DNA of 7,342 bases. It comes from JAAZPG01 sp012797375. Its GTDB lineage: Bacteria; Acidobacteriota; Aminicenantia; Aminicenantales; UBA4085. Below the pieces are notes generated by a model, which saw only the letters and a list, made by a program, of their open reading frames with translations, was not told the DNA's origin and made no database searches. The stretch spans positions 1 to 7,342 of the forward strand of contig CALMMC010000097.1 of assembly GCA_937868205.1 (NCBI GenBank). Reading direction: 5' to 3'. Positions 1 through 6,473 of the stretch are shown piece by piece. Position 1 is the stretch's first letter, and the number at the start of each line of letters is the position of its first letter. A program made the translations under genes and the position numbers.

Positions 1-20
1 GCCAGCGGCGCATCTTTCCG

Positions 21-48
21 AAAAAAGTCCTGCTTTCCAGACTTTTTT
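21..48. terminator. Possible bidirectional hairpin terminator
   Basis: AAAAAAGTC (21-29) pairs perfectly with GACTTTTTT (40-48). Two more pairs (TG/CA) are possible inside, past a bulged C, leaving a CTTTC loop. The A tract on one side and T tract on the other would give a U run on either strand, as in bidirectional intrinsic terminators. The stem has few GC pairs and is therefore weak. It may end a gene lying left of the window. Seen: the inverted repeat. Inferred: the function. Confidence 0.4.
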
Positions 49-65
49 CTTAATGTAGAAGCAAA

Positions 66-91
66 AGGATACGAAGCAGCGGAAGTATCCT
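66..91. repeat. Inverted repeat, 7-bp stem
   Basis: AGGATAC (66-72) and GTATCCT (85-91) are perfect inverted copies around a 12-base loop. The element lies between the A/T-flanked hairpin at 21-48 and the promoter at 130-158, in a stretch without a gene. It could be part of an upstream transcript's 3' end or a protein-binding site. No function can be assigned. Confidence 0.4.
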
Positions 92-129
92 AGCGAAAAG
101 CAAACCTGATGTCAAGGGGCTTTTCCCCA

Positions 130-158
130 TTGACCCCACGCCGGCGGAAACGTATAGT
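130..158 (+). promoter_or_regulatory. Sigma70-type promoter of the TrpF-like gene
   Basis: TTGACC (130-135) and TATAGT (153-158) are each one base from the -35 and -10 consensus and are separated by exactly 17 bases. Transcription would start near 165, about ten bases before the ATG at 175, giving a very short leader. This position rules against the upstream in-frame ATG at 109, because the promoter would then lie inside the coding region. Seen: both boxes and the spacing. Inferred: activity. Confidence 0.65.
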
Positions 159-174
159 CTTTTTCCGAAAAATC

Positions 175-933
175 ATGATCGTCCAAATCTATGAAATCCA
201 GACGCCCGAGGAAGCGGAGCGCTGCCTCGCCCTGGGCGTGGACCGTCTCGGAAGCGTGATCCTTTCGGAAACGGACCGGGGACGGAGCCGGATCCGGGAG
301 GTCGTCGAGCTCGTCCGCGGAACAGACGCGAAAAGCTCCCTGATTCCGCTTTTTTCCAATGAAAACAAGCTTTTTTCGGTGATGGATATTCTCCGGCCCG
401 ATTATGTTCATTTCTGCGAGGCCTTGACCGACGAGCAAGGCCGGCCGCACGACCTGCGGCCCGTCGCCGAAAAGCAACATCGTTTCAGGGAAAGATTCCC
501 TGGAATCGGAATCGTCCGGACCCTTCCGGTTCCGGAAGCGGGCCGGCTTCCGGGCTTTCCCGCCCTGGAAATCGCGGCCGCCCTGGAGGATTCGAGCGAT
601 GGTTTCCTGATCGACACCTGGCTGGGCCGGGGGCCGGTCGAGGGCTTCGTGGGCATCACCGGCCGGCGTCCGGACCTGGACCGGGCCGCGAAAATCGTCC
701 GGGCAAGCCGGATTCCCGTCATCCTGGCCGGCGGCTTGTCGCCGGAGAACGTCTATGAATCCATGCGAAGCGTTCGTCCGGCCGGGGCCGACAGCTGTAC
801 CCTGACCAACGCCCTGGACCGGGAAGGGAAACCCGTCCGGTTCAAAAAGGACTTCGATAAGGTCGCCGCCTTTGTCGCCGAGGTCCGGCGGGCGGAGAAA
901 GATTTCGACGGACCGCCGTCCGCCCGGTTTTGA
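175..933 (+). CDS. TrpF-like (phosphoribosylanthranilate isomerase family) TIM-barrel protein
   Basis: This 252-residue protein resembles phosphoribosylanthranilate isomerase (PRAI, TrpF), the cytoplasmic TIM-barrel enzyme of tryptophan synthesis, and is slightly longer than the usual 200-230 residues. Matching elements are the first strand and helix (residues 2-30, ending in GVDRLGSVI), the strand with the acid-catalyst position (FLIDT, Asp147), the phosphate loop AGGLSPENV (185-193) and RPAGADS (201-207). Two features argue against ordinary PRAI. The KICG catalytic cysteine position is tyrosine (QIYEI, Tyr6), and the usual DVSSGVE loop is replaced by ADSCTLTN. No other trp gene is nearby. 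The start at 175 was chosen because homology begins there and a promoter lies just upstream. The in-frame ATG at 109 adds a basic 22-residue tail unlike the family. No clear Shine-Dalgarno site is visible. Family membership is likely; the reaction is unknown. Confidence 0.8.
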   Translation: MIVQIYEIQTPEEAERCLALGVDRLGSVILSETDRGRSRIREVVELVRGTDAKSSLIPLFSNENKLFSVMDILRPDYVHFCEALTDEQGRPHDLRPVAEKQHRFRERFPGIGIVRTLPVPEAGRLPGFPALEIAAALEDSSDGFLIDTWLGRGPVEGFVGITGRRPDLDRAAKIVRASRIPVILAGGLSPENVYESMRSVRPAGADSCTLTNALDREGKPVRFKKDFDKVAAFVAEVRRAEKDFDGPPSARF

Positions 934-980
934 TGGGTCGTTTCCGCTCCGCCCCGTTGCAGAAAATTTCCCCGCGGACG

Positions 981-1709
981 TCAGGACGGGAGGCGGAGAT
1001 CGATGCCGGAATCCTTCAGGAGATTTCTCAGCTTCGAAAAATCCTCGGTCCGGGTATGGTAGACATACAGGACGTCCGGCTTGAAGGCCCGGGCCGCGTC
1101 GGCCAGCATCTCCTCGGTCATCGTGTAGGGCGTCATCAGGGGCAGAACGGCGACATCGATGTTCTTCAGGGCCTTGACCTCGGGAACGTTCTCCGTATCG
1201 CCGGCCACATAGACCCGCAAGCCGCCGAAGGTCAGCATATAGCCGTTGCCCGCGCCCTTGGGGTGGAACGGCACGCCGGGACTCCGCATCCCGGCGAGGT
1301 TGTAAGCCGGGACGGCTTCGATGGAGACGCCGAGAACCGCCGTTTTCCCGCCGTTGGCCAGGATTTCGCCGCCGGGCAGCGGGCCGGCGCACACGGCCGG
1401 ACAGATGATCCTCGTCCCTGTTTTCTTGACGGCCTCGATCCCCTCGAGATCAAGATGATCGCCGTGCTCATGAGAAACCAGGATCACGTCGGCCTTGGGC
1501 GGATGGTCGGGAACAAAGACGTACGGCTTAGTCGGATCCACCCAGACGGTTGTCCCCCCGAACTCGAAAAAAACGGTCGCGTGGCCGGGAAGAGAGATTT
1601 TCAAATCCCCTTCCGCCGTCTTGAAAACATCCGAAAAACCATGGCCTCCGGCCGCCCCGTAAACCAAAAGGCCGGAGGCGGCCGCCCCGATCCGGAAAAT
1701 CTTCTTCAT
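981..1709 (-). CDS. Exported metallo-beta-lactamase-fold hydrolase (UlaG/UPF0173-like)
   Basis: A 242-residue MBL-fold protein. The hallmark HxHxDH motif is complete (SHEHGDH; His80, His82, Asp84, His85), followed by the HPKGAGNGY segment (His149), AGDTE with the bridging Asp171, and a C-terminal VYHTR (His218). These match the metal-dependent hydrolase branch related to UlaG and UPF0173 rather than true beta-lactamases. The N-terminus (MKKIFRIG, then a small-residue hydrophobic stretch to about residue 22) looks like a signal peptide, which is unusual because many relatives are cytoplasmic. The start at 1709 has GGAGGAG five bases upstream and a near-consensus promoter beyond it. A start at 1847 would add 46 residues of non-homologous sequence and swallow the promoter. 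It is convergent with the TrpF-like gene (47-base gap) and divergent from the amidohydrolase operon. The substrate is unknown. Confidence 0.88.
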   Translation of the reverse strand: MKKIFRIGAAASGLLVYGAAGGHGFSDVFKTAEGDLKISLPGHATVFFEFGGTTVWVDPTKPYVFVPDHPPKADVILVSHEHGDHLDLEGIEAVKKTGTRIICPAVCAGPLPGGEILANGGKTAVLGVSIEAVPAYNLAGMRSPGVPFHPKGAGNGYMLTFGGLRVYVAGDTENVPEVKALKNIDVAVLPLMTPYTMTEEMLADAARAFKPDVLYVYHTRTEDFSKLRNLLKDSGIDLRLPS

Positions 1710-1714
1710 GGCCG

Positions 1715-1721
1715 CTCCTCC
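1715..1721 (-). promoter_or_regulatory. Ribosome binding site of the MBL-fold gene
   Basis: On the minus strand GGAGGAG lies five bases upstream of the ATG at 1709. It is the best Shine-Dalgarno match near this gene and fixes the start there rather than at the in-frame ATG at 1847. Confidence 0.8.
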
Positions 1722-1749
1722 GCAATTCCGCCGATTTTTACTTTTCTCG

Positions 1750-1778
1750 AATATAGAACCCCAGGGGGGCCTTGTCAA
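1750..1778 (-). promoter_or_regulatory. Sigma70-type promoter of the MBL-fold gene
   Basis: On the minus strand a consensus TTGACA (1778-1773) is followed after exactly 17 bases by TATATT (1755-1750). Transcription would begin near 1743, giving a leader of about 35 bases containing the GGAGGAG site. The spacer contains CCCCTGGGG, a small palindrome that could be an operator, though it may equally be chance in GC-rich DNA. This is the strongest promoter match in the window. Confidence 0.72.
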
Positions 1779-1818
1779 ACGGAACCGCCCGTCCGCCGCT
1801 TCAAATTTACGCCGGGGT

Positions 1819-1839
1819 CCCCGCGGAGCGGCCGCGGGG
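1819..1839. repeat. Strong GC inverted repeat between divergent promoters
   Basis: CCCCGCGG (1819-1826) and CCGCGGGG (1832-1839) are perfect inverted copies around a five-base loop. The repeat sits upstream of both divergent transcription units, between the MBL -35 box and the TATAAT box of the amidohydrolase operon. It has no T run on either side, so it is not a typical terminator. A shared operator is possible but unproven. Confidence 0.5.
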
Positions 1840-1896
1840 CAAAACATCCCGTGTTCCGGCCCTTTCCATACGAACCTTTTTCCAGCCGCAATCGTA

Positions 1897-1902
1897 TATA
1901 AT
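1897..1902 (+). promoter_or_regulatory. Probable -10 box of the amidohydrolase operon promoter
   Basis: A perfect TATAAT lies in a local AT-rich patch, about 78 bases before the first operon gene. No convincing -35 box occurs at 16-18 bases upstream (that stretch reads roughly AACCTTT), so the promoter may be weak or activator-dependent. The predicted leader is about 70 bases. Confidence 0.42.
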
Positions 1903-1968
1903 CAAGATCAACGTTCGCGTCCGGATGATGTTCCCTTCCGACGCTTGAACGACTATTCCACCCGCCAG

Positions 1969-1975
1969 AAGGAGG
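1969..1975 (+). promoter_or_regulatory. Ribosome binding site of the first amidohydrolase gene
   Basis: AAGGAGG is followed by two in-frame ATGs at 1977 and 1980. Only one base separates the site from the first ATG and four from the second, so the second is the better-placed start. The choice changes the protein by one methionine. Confidence 0.75.
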
Positions 1976-1979
1976 CATG

Positions 1980-3602
1980 ATGGCCAAGAGGAGATTACCC
2001 CCGGCCTCCCTGTTCCTGTGCCTGGGTCTCTGGCTCGCGAGCGTTCCGCTCCTCGCGTCCGAAGAGTCCCTGCACGAAGTCTGGGCCGTCAAGGATTGCC
2101 GCGTGGTGACGCCGGGCGGACCCGTCCTGCCCAAGGCGACCGTGATCATCCGCGGCGGGCTCATCGAGTCCATCGGCGCGGAAACCGCGATTCCGCCCGA
2201 CGCCGAGGTCATCGACGGGAGCGCTCTCACCCTGCACCCGGGCCTCATCGACGGCCTGGGCCAGTCGCTGCTCAAGCTCCCCGAGGAAAAATTCGACCCG
2301 GCGAAGTTCTATTCGGGCGAGTTCACGGACAAGGACCGCGGCCTGACGCCGGAGCTTCGGGCGTTCGACTTCGCCGTCCTGGGCAAGTCGACCCTCGAAA
2401 AATATCATAAACTCGGCTTGACCGCCGTCCAAGCCATTCCGTCCAAGGGCGTTTTGTCCGGGCGGGCCTCGCTCTTCTCCCTCAGCTCGGAGGACAAGAA
2501 TAAAGCCCTCCTGCTCAAGGACACCTGGCTCGGCCTGGGTTATGCCCCCGCCTCCTTCATGGTCTATCCGAACTCGCTCATGGGAGTGGTGGCCTTCTTT
2601 CGCCAGGAATTCGCCGACATCGGGCATTACGGCCTGAACGCCGATCTCTGGGCGAAGATGCCCGCGGGCATCCGCCGGCCCGTCTATAACGGCCGGTGGG
2701 ACATTCTCCGGGAGTACGCCTCTGGCAAGAAACCCGTCGTTTTCTTCTGCAACAACCAGCATGACATCCGGCGGTCGCTGGCCCTGGCCGAGGAGCTGAA
2801 GCTGGACTATTTTCTCTGCGACCTGGGCGGCGAAGCCCAAAGAGTCGTCCCCGAATTAAAGAAGGCCAAGGCCCGGATTCTCTGCACGGTCGCCTTCAAG
2901 GCGCCGGCGACGAGCCGCTTCAGCCAGCTGGGCAAGGCTGAAAAGGAAAAAGCCGAAAAGGAGTTCTATCCGCGGAATCCGGCCGCCCTGGCCTCAGCCG
3001 GCATCCCGTTCGCTTTCTCCTCCCTCGGCACGGACGATCCCAAGAGCTTCATGGAGGGCGTCCAAAAAGCGGTCGAGGCCGGGCTGTCCCCGGACAAGGC
3101 CCTGGAAGCCCTGACGTCCTCTCCGGCCGCCTTCCTGGGTTTGGATAAGGCCCTGGGCGCGGTCGAGGCCGGCCGGATCGCCAACCTCGTTCTGGTCGAG
3201 GGGGATCCCCTGGCCAAGGAGCCCAAGGTCAAATACGTTTTCGCCGACGGCCGGCTGTTCGACTTCACGAAACCCAAAGCCAAGGAAGGCGAAAAGCCGA
3301 CGGTCAACGTCTCCGGCCGCTGGGAGCTGTCCCTCCCCGAAGCCGGGCTGACCCTGACCGTGGATTTCGCCCAGGAGGAAGCCTCCCTGTCGGGGAAGAT
3401 GACCACGCCGTTCGGGGCGTTCGATTTCACCGGCGGATCGGTTTCGGCCGACCAGGTCTATTTCGAGGTGAACGCCAGCGTCGGCGGACAGGACATCGAT
3501 CTCTATTTCTCGGCCACGGTGACCGGAGACACGATGCGGGGGACGGCCGTTCAAGGGACATCCGGCTCGACCGAGTTCACGGGAAAGCGGAATCCCGCCT
3601 GA
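1980..3602 (+). CDS. Exported amidohydrolase-family protein with degenerate metal site and C-terminal beta domain
   Basis: A 540-residue protein beginning with a signal peptide (MAKRR, hydrophobic 9-26, probable cleavage near LLAS). It has the composite fold of imidazolonepropionase-like amidohydrolases: an N-terminal beta part (34-85), PGLID (87-91), the segment DIRRSLALAEELKLD (262-276), and the C-terminal ALEALTSSPAAFLGL...GAVEAGRIANLVLVEGDPL (374-411). The catalytic ligands are largely gone. After PGLID the HxH positions are Leu93 and Gln95, and the later histidines align with Phe256 and Leu282; only acidic residues near SSLGTDDP (Asp352/353) remain. Residues 440-540 form an added beta-rich domain (VSGRWEL...TGKR) that resembles small beta-barrel or lipocalin-like modules. 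It leads a tight operon, 16 bases before the next gene. It is probably a pseudo-enzyme or partner subunit in the envelope; an unusual active site cannot be excluded. Confidence 0.85.
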   Translation: MAKRRLPPASLFLCLGLWLASVPLLASEESLHEVWAVKDCRVVTPGGPVLPKATVIIRGGLIESIGAETAIPPDAEVIDGSALTLHPGLIDGLGQSLLKLPEEKFDPAKFYSGEFTDKDRGLTPELRAFDFAVLGKSTLEKYHKLGLTAVQAIPSKGVLSGRASLFSLSSEDKNKALLLKDTWLGLGYAPASFMVYPNSLMGVVAFFRQEFADIGHYGLNADLWAKMPAGIRRPVYNGRWDILREYASGKKPVVFFCNNQHDIRRSLALAEELKLDYFLCDLGGEAQRVVPELKKAKARILCTVAFKAPATSRFSQLGKAEKEKAEKEFYPRNPAALASAGIPFAFSSLGTDDPKSFMEGVQKAVEAGLSPDKALEALTSSPAAFLGLDKALGAVEAGRIANLVLVEGDPLAKEPKVKYVFADGRLFDFTKPKAKEGEKPTVNVSGRWELSLPEAGLTLTVDFAQEEASLSGKMTTPFGAFDFTGGSVSADQVYFEVNASVGGQDIDLYFSATVTGDTMRGTAVQGTSGSTEFTGKRNPA

Positions 3603-3618
3603 GGCCTTGGAGAAAGCC

Positions 3619-4950
3619 ATGAAAAAGAAATTCTTTATTCTCGCCCTGATCGGGCTTCTAGCGGCCGCCGCCGCGCTCCCGGCCGCCGAAGCGCGGCTCC
3701 TGCTCAAAAACGCCCACGTTCTTCCCATCGCCGGGGAGAATTTCGACGGCGACATCCTGATCATCGGGACCAAGATCGCCAAGCTGGGCAAGGATCTTCC
3801 GGCGGAGGCCGGAACGGAAGTCATCGACCTCAAGGGGCGGTGGATCATGCCCGGGATCATCGACTCCCATTCCCATATCGCCATCGAGGGCGGAGTCAAT
3901 GAAACGGGCGATCTCATCACGGCCGAAGTCGACATCCGGGACGTTCTCAATCCCGAGGACCTGAATATTTTCTACGCCTTAACGGGCGGCGTGACCTCGA
4001 TTCATACGACCCACGGCTCGGCCAATCCCATCGGCGGCCGAGGCGTCTGCCTGAAGCTGCGGTGGGGAGCGGACGCCGAGGGCCTCCTGTTCAAGGGCGC
4101 GCCCCTGACGAGCAAGTGGGCCCTGGGCGAAAACCCCAAGCAAACGAACTTTTCGGGCGCGGGCAAACCCCGCTATCCCCGGTCCCGCATGGGCGTGGAG
4201 GAATCCATCCGCCTGGAATTCGACCAAGCCCGCGCGTATATGAAAACCTGGGAAACCTATGAAAAGAAGATCAAGGAGACCCGGGGCCGGAAGGGCGCGG
4301 CCGTCCCCCTGCCGCCGCGGAAGGACTATCGCCTGGAGGCGGTGGCCGACATCCTCCGGGGCAAGTTGTGGGTCCGCTGCCACGCCTACCAGGGCCCGGA
4401 AATGGCCTCGATCATCCGCCTCTGCCGGGAGTACGGGGTGAAGCTGGCGGCCTTCGAGCACGGCCTGGAGGGCTACCGAATCACCAACGAGCTCGTCGAA
4501 AACAACGTGGCCGTTTCGACTTTCGCCGATTTTTGGGCTTATAAATGGGAGGCCTTCAACACGATGCCCCATTCGGCGGCCCTGATGGCCAAGCGGGGCG
4601 TCCTGGTAGCCCTCAATTCCGACGATGCGGAACGGATGCGCCACCTCTTCCTGGACGCGGCCAAGACCCTCCGCTTCGGGGGGCTGAGCGAGCTCGAGGC
4701 TCTCAAAACGATCACCCTCAATCCGGCGATCATCATGGGAGTGGACAAGCTCACCGGAACGCTCGAGGCCGGCAAGGACGCGGACATCGCCGTTTTCAAC
4801 CGCCATCCCCTTGATCCCTACACCGTCTGCCAGATGACGATCGTCGACGGGAAAGTCTACTTCGACCGGGCCAAGTATCTCGACGACCGCCGGAAAGCCG
4901 AGGAGGCGAAAAAAGCGGCGGCCGAGGCCCCCAAGGAAAAAAAGTCCTGA
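3619..4950 (+). CDS. Exported metal-dependent amidohydrolase (imidazolonepropionase-like)
   Basis: A 443-residue protein, the only one of the three operon paralogues with a full set of metal ligands. PGIIDSHSH gives His84 and His86, VRCHAY gives His255, AFEHGLEGY gives His281 and ALNSDD gives Asp335. The C-terminal ALKTITLNPAIIMGVDKLTGTLEAGKDADIAVF (361-393) is the classic end of the amidohydrolase superfamily. The family hydrolyses cyclic amides, imidazolones or peptide-like bonds; the substrate here is unknown. MKKK plus a hydrophobic alanine-rich stretch to about residue 23 (ALPAAEA) predicts export. Residues 420-443 form a Lys/Ala/Glu-rich charged tail. The ATG at 3619 has GGAG six bases upstream; a TTG at 3607 is in frame but would precede that site. 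It lies 16 bases after the first paralogue and 10 bases before the third, so co-transcription is very likely. Confidence 0.92.
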   Translation: MKKKFFILALIGLLAAAAALPAAEARLLLKNAHVLPIAGENFDGDILIIGTKIAKLGKDLPAEAGTEVIDLKGRWIMPGIIDSHSHIAIEGGVNETGDLITAEVDIRDVLNPEDLNIFYALTGGVTSIHTTHGSANPIGGRGVCLKLRWGADAEGLLFKGAPLTSKWALGENPKQTNFSGAGKPRYPRSRMGVEESIRLEFDQARAYMKTWETYEKKIKETRGRKGAAVPLPPRKDYRLEAVADILRGKLWVRCHAYQGPEMASIIRLCREYGVKLAAFEHGLEGYRITNELVENNVAVSTFADFWAYKWEAFNTMPHSAALMAKRGVLVALNSDDAERMRHLFLDAAKTLRFGGLSELEALKTITLNPAIIMGVDKLTGTLEAGKDADIAVFNRHPLDPYTVCQMTIVDGKVYFDRAKYLDDRRKAEEAKKAAAEAPKEKKS

Positions 4951-4960
4951 GGAGACGACC

Positions 4961-6271
4961 ATGAAAAAGATATTTCTTCTCGTTGTCTTCGTCATCACCG
5001 CCCTGGCGGTTCTCGTCTTTTCCGGACCGGCCGGAGCGGAGGACGGCCGGACGATCCTGATCAAGAACGCGACCCTCGTGCCGGTCACCGGCGCGCCGAT
5101 CGCCGCGGGTCAGCTTCTCATCCGGGACGGCAAGATCGCCGCCCTCGGAACGAGCGTGGACGCGCCGGCCGAGGCCCTGGTCATCGACGCGGCCGGCCAG
5201 TTCGTTTATCCCGGGTTCATCGACGCCTACACTCATTTCGGCTTGGTCGAGATTTCGGCCGTCTCCGGCACGGTCGATGTCCGGGAAATGGGCAAGGAAA
5301 ATCCCGAGGTTCTCGCCGCCCGGGCCATCAATCCCGCGTCCATCCACTTCGGAACGAGCCGGATCAACGGTACCACGGCGGCGCTGGTCGCTCCGGCCGG
5401 CGGAACGTTCCCCGGCCAGTCGTCTCTCGTCCGCATGGACGGCTGGACCGTGGCCGAGATGGCCCTCAAGGAAACCGCCACCTCCCTGGTCAACTTCCCC
5501 ATGTCCCCCCGGCCGGCCGGGGGCGAGGGTGGCGGGACGGCACAGGAGAGCAAGGTCGACGTCACGTCCAAACTGGTGGAGAAAATATCGGAATACCTCA
5601 AGGAAGCCCGCCGTTATCTCGACCTCAAGAAGGCGGCCGCGGCCGATTCGCGGCTCGAGGCGCCGGCTCTCAACCGCAAGTTCGAGGCCCTGGCCCCTGT
5701 CCTGGACGGAACGCTTCCGGTCATCCTCTCCGTGGAAAAGGAAAAGGACATCGAGCTGGCCCTCAAGTTCATCAAGGAGGAGAAGCTCAAGGCCGTCTTC
5801 CGGGGCTGCAGCCAGGGATTCAAAGTCGCCTCGAAAATCAAGGAGGCCGGGATCCCGGTCATCATCGATTCCCTGTACGTCGGCCCCGTCGAGCCGGAAG
5901 ACGGCTACGACGCGCCCTTCCGAAACGTGATCGAGCTGGTCAAGGCCGGGGTTCCGATCTGTTTCTCCTCGGGAGACGACCCGGCCGCGGGCAAGGACCT
6001 TCCCTATCACGCCGCCCGGGCCGTGGCCTACGGGCTCGACCACGAGGAGGCGATCAAGGCTTTGACCATCAACCCGGCCCGGATCTTCGGAGTCGAAGAC
6101 CGGCTGGGGAGCCTGGAGACCGGCAAGGACGCCGACCTCTTCATCACCACGGGCGATCCGCTCGACACGCGCTCCGAAGTCCGGCACCTGTTCATCGGCG
6201 GCCGTCACATCGACATGAAGAACTACTGGGACGGCCTTTACGAAAAATACCAGATGAGACCGATCAAGTAA
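4961..6271 (+). CDS. Exported amidohydrolase-family protein with degenerate metal site
   Basis: A 436-residue paralogue of the preceding gene. MKKIF and a hydrophobic stretch to about residue 26 (FSGPAGAE) form a signal peptide. The fold marks are clear: N-terminal beta part (30-80), YPGFID (83-88), the DIELALKFIKEEKLKAVF segment (263-280), FSSGDDP (335-341), and a canonical C-terminus ALTINPARIFGVEDRLGSLETGKDADLFI (367-395). Of the metal ligands, the first HxH histidine is Tyr90 while His92 remains; the later histidines align with Ser257 and Gly282; an Asp near 339-340 is kept. The helical insertion at about 183-250 matches a similar one in the middle protein, so these two look closest to each other. 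GAGGAG lies six bases before the ATG. It is the last operon gene, followed by a hairpin terminator. Loss of catalysis is inferred by alignment by eye, not measured. Confidence 0.88.
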   Translation: MKKIFLLVVFVITALAVLVFSGPAGAEDGRTILIKNATLVPVTGAPIAAGQLLIRDGKIAALGTSVDAPAEALVIDAAGQFVYPGFIDAYTHFGLVEISAVSGTVDVREMGKENPEVLAARAINPASIHFGTSRINGTTAALVAPAGGTFPGQSSLVRMDGWTVAEMALKETATSLVNFPMSPRPAGGEGGGTAQESKVDVTSKLVEKISEYLKEARRYLDLKKAAAADSRLEAPALNRKFEALAPVLDGTLPVILSVEKEKDIELALKFIKEEKLKAVFRGCSQGFKVASKIKEAGIPVIIDSLYVGPVEPEDGYDAPFRNVIELVKAGVPICFSSGDDPAAGKDLPYHAARAVAYGLDHEEAIKALTINPARIFGVEDRLGSLETGKDADLFITTGDPLDTRSEVRHLFIGGRHIDMKNYWDGLYEKYQMRPIK

Positions 6272-6287
6272 GAGCCGGTTTCCGCCG

Positions 6288-6332
6288 GCCGCCGGATCCC
6301 CGGCCCTCCGGGGGTCCGGCGGCAAGGCTTTT
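6288..6332 (+). terminator. Intrinsic terminator after the amidohydrolase operon
   Basis: GCCGCCGGATCCCC (6288-6301) pairs with GGGGGTCCGGCGGC (6310-6323), giving a 14-pair stem with one T-G wobble and an eight-base loop. TTTT follows at 6329-6332 after AAGGC. The very stable stem 16 bases past the stop codon fits a terminator; the short, offset T run makes it less than ideal. Confidence 0.6.
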
Positions 6333-6342
6333 CCCTTCTCCT

Positions 6343-6411
6343 GGCGCCTCCGGCTCCCCGTCTGCCCGAACCTGAGAAAACGGGCGGGACTGAACAGGAG
6401 ACCGGAGCGCC
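6343..6411. repeat. Imperfect long inverted repeat in intergenic region
   Basis: 6343-6357 (GGCGCCTCCGGCTCC) can pair with 6397-6411 with two single-base bulges. Inside it, 6360-6368 pairs imperfectly with 6381-6390, around an AACCTGAGAAAA loop. It lies between two converging transcription units. It may help stop transcription from either side, although no T run directly follows on either strand. Confidence 0.35.
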
Positions 6412-6473
6412 TCCCGCCGCCCTTGTCCGAAAACAATCAACGCGCTTCCCTATCGGAAAAAAGGATCCGCCCG

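Noticed and set aside
109..174. Longer start for the TrpF-like protein at the ATG at 109
   Set aside because: The extra 22 residues are basic and unlike the family, there is no Shine-Dalgarno site, and a near-consensus promoter lies inside this stretch.
909..928. Possible terminator at the end of the TrpF-like gene (CGGAC/GTCCG stem followed by TTTT)
   Set aside because: The stem is only five pairs, lies within the coding region, and is separated from a short T run; too weak to call.
1710..1847. Longer start for the MBL-fold protein at 1847
   Set aside because: It would cover the TTGACA/TATATT promoter and add 46 residues before a clear signal peptide. GGAGGAG sits in front of the ATG at 1709 instead.
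3607..3618. TTG start for the middle amidohydrolase
   Set aside because: It overlaps the GGAG ribosome binding site, and the ATG at 3619 begins a typical signal peptide.
4796..6436. Long antisense reading frame opposite the third amidohydrolase (546 codons)
   Set aside because: It is antisense to a clear gene, rich in Arg/Gly/Asp as expected of GC-rich shadow frames, and has no recognisable domain. The same applies to long frames at 112-1392, 1995-2840, 2994-3950 and 3979-5088 on the minus strand and 930-1901 on the plus strand.
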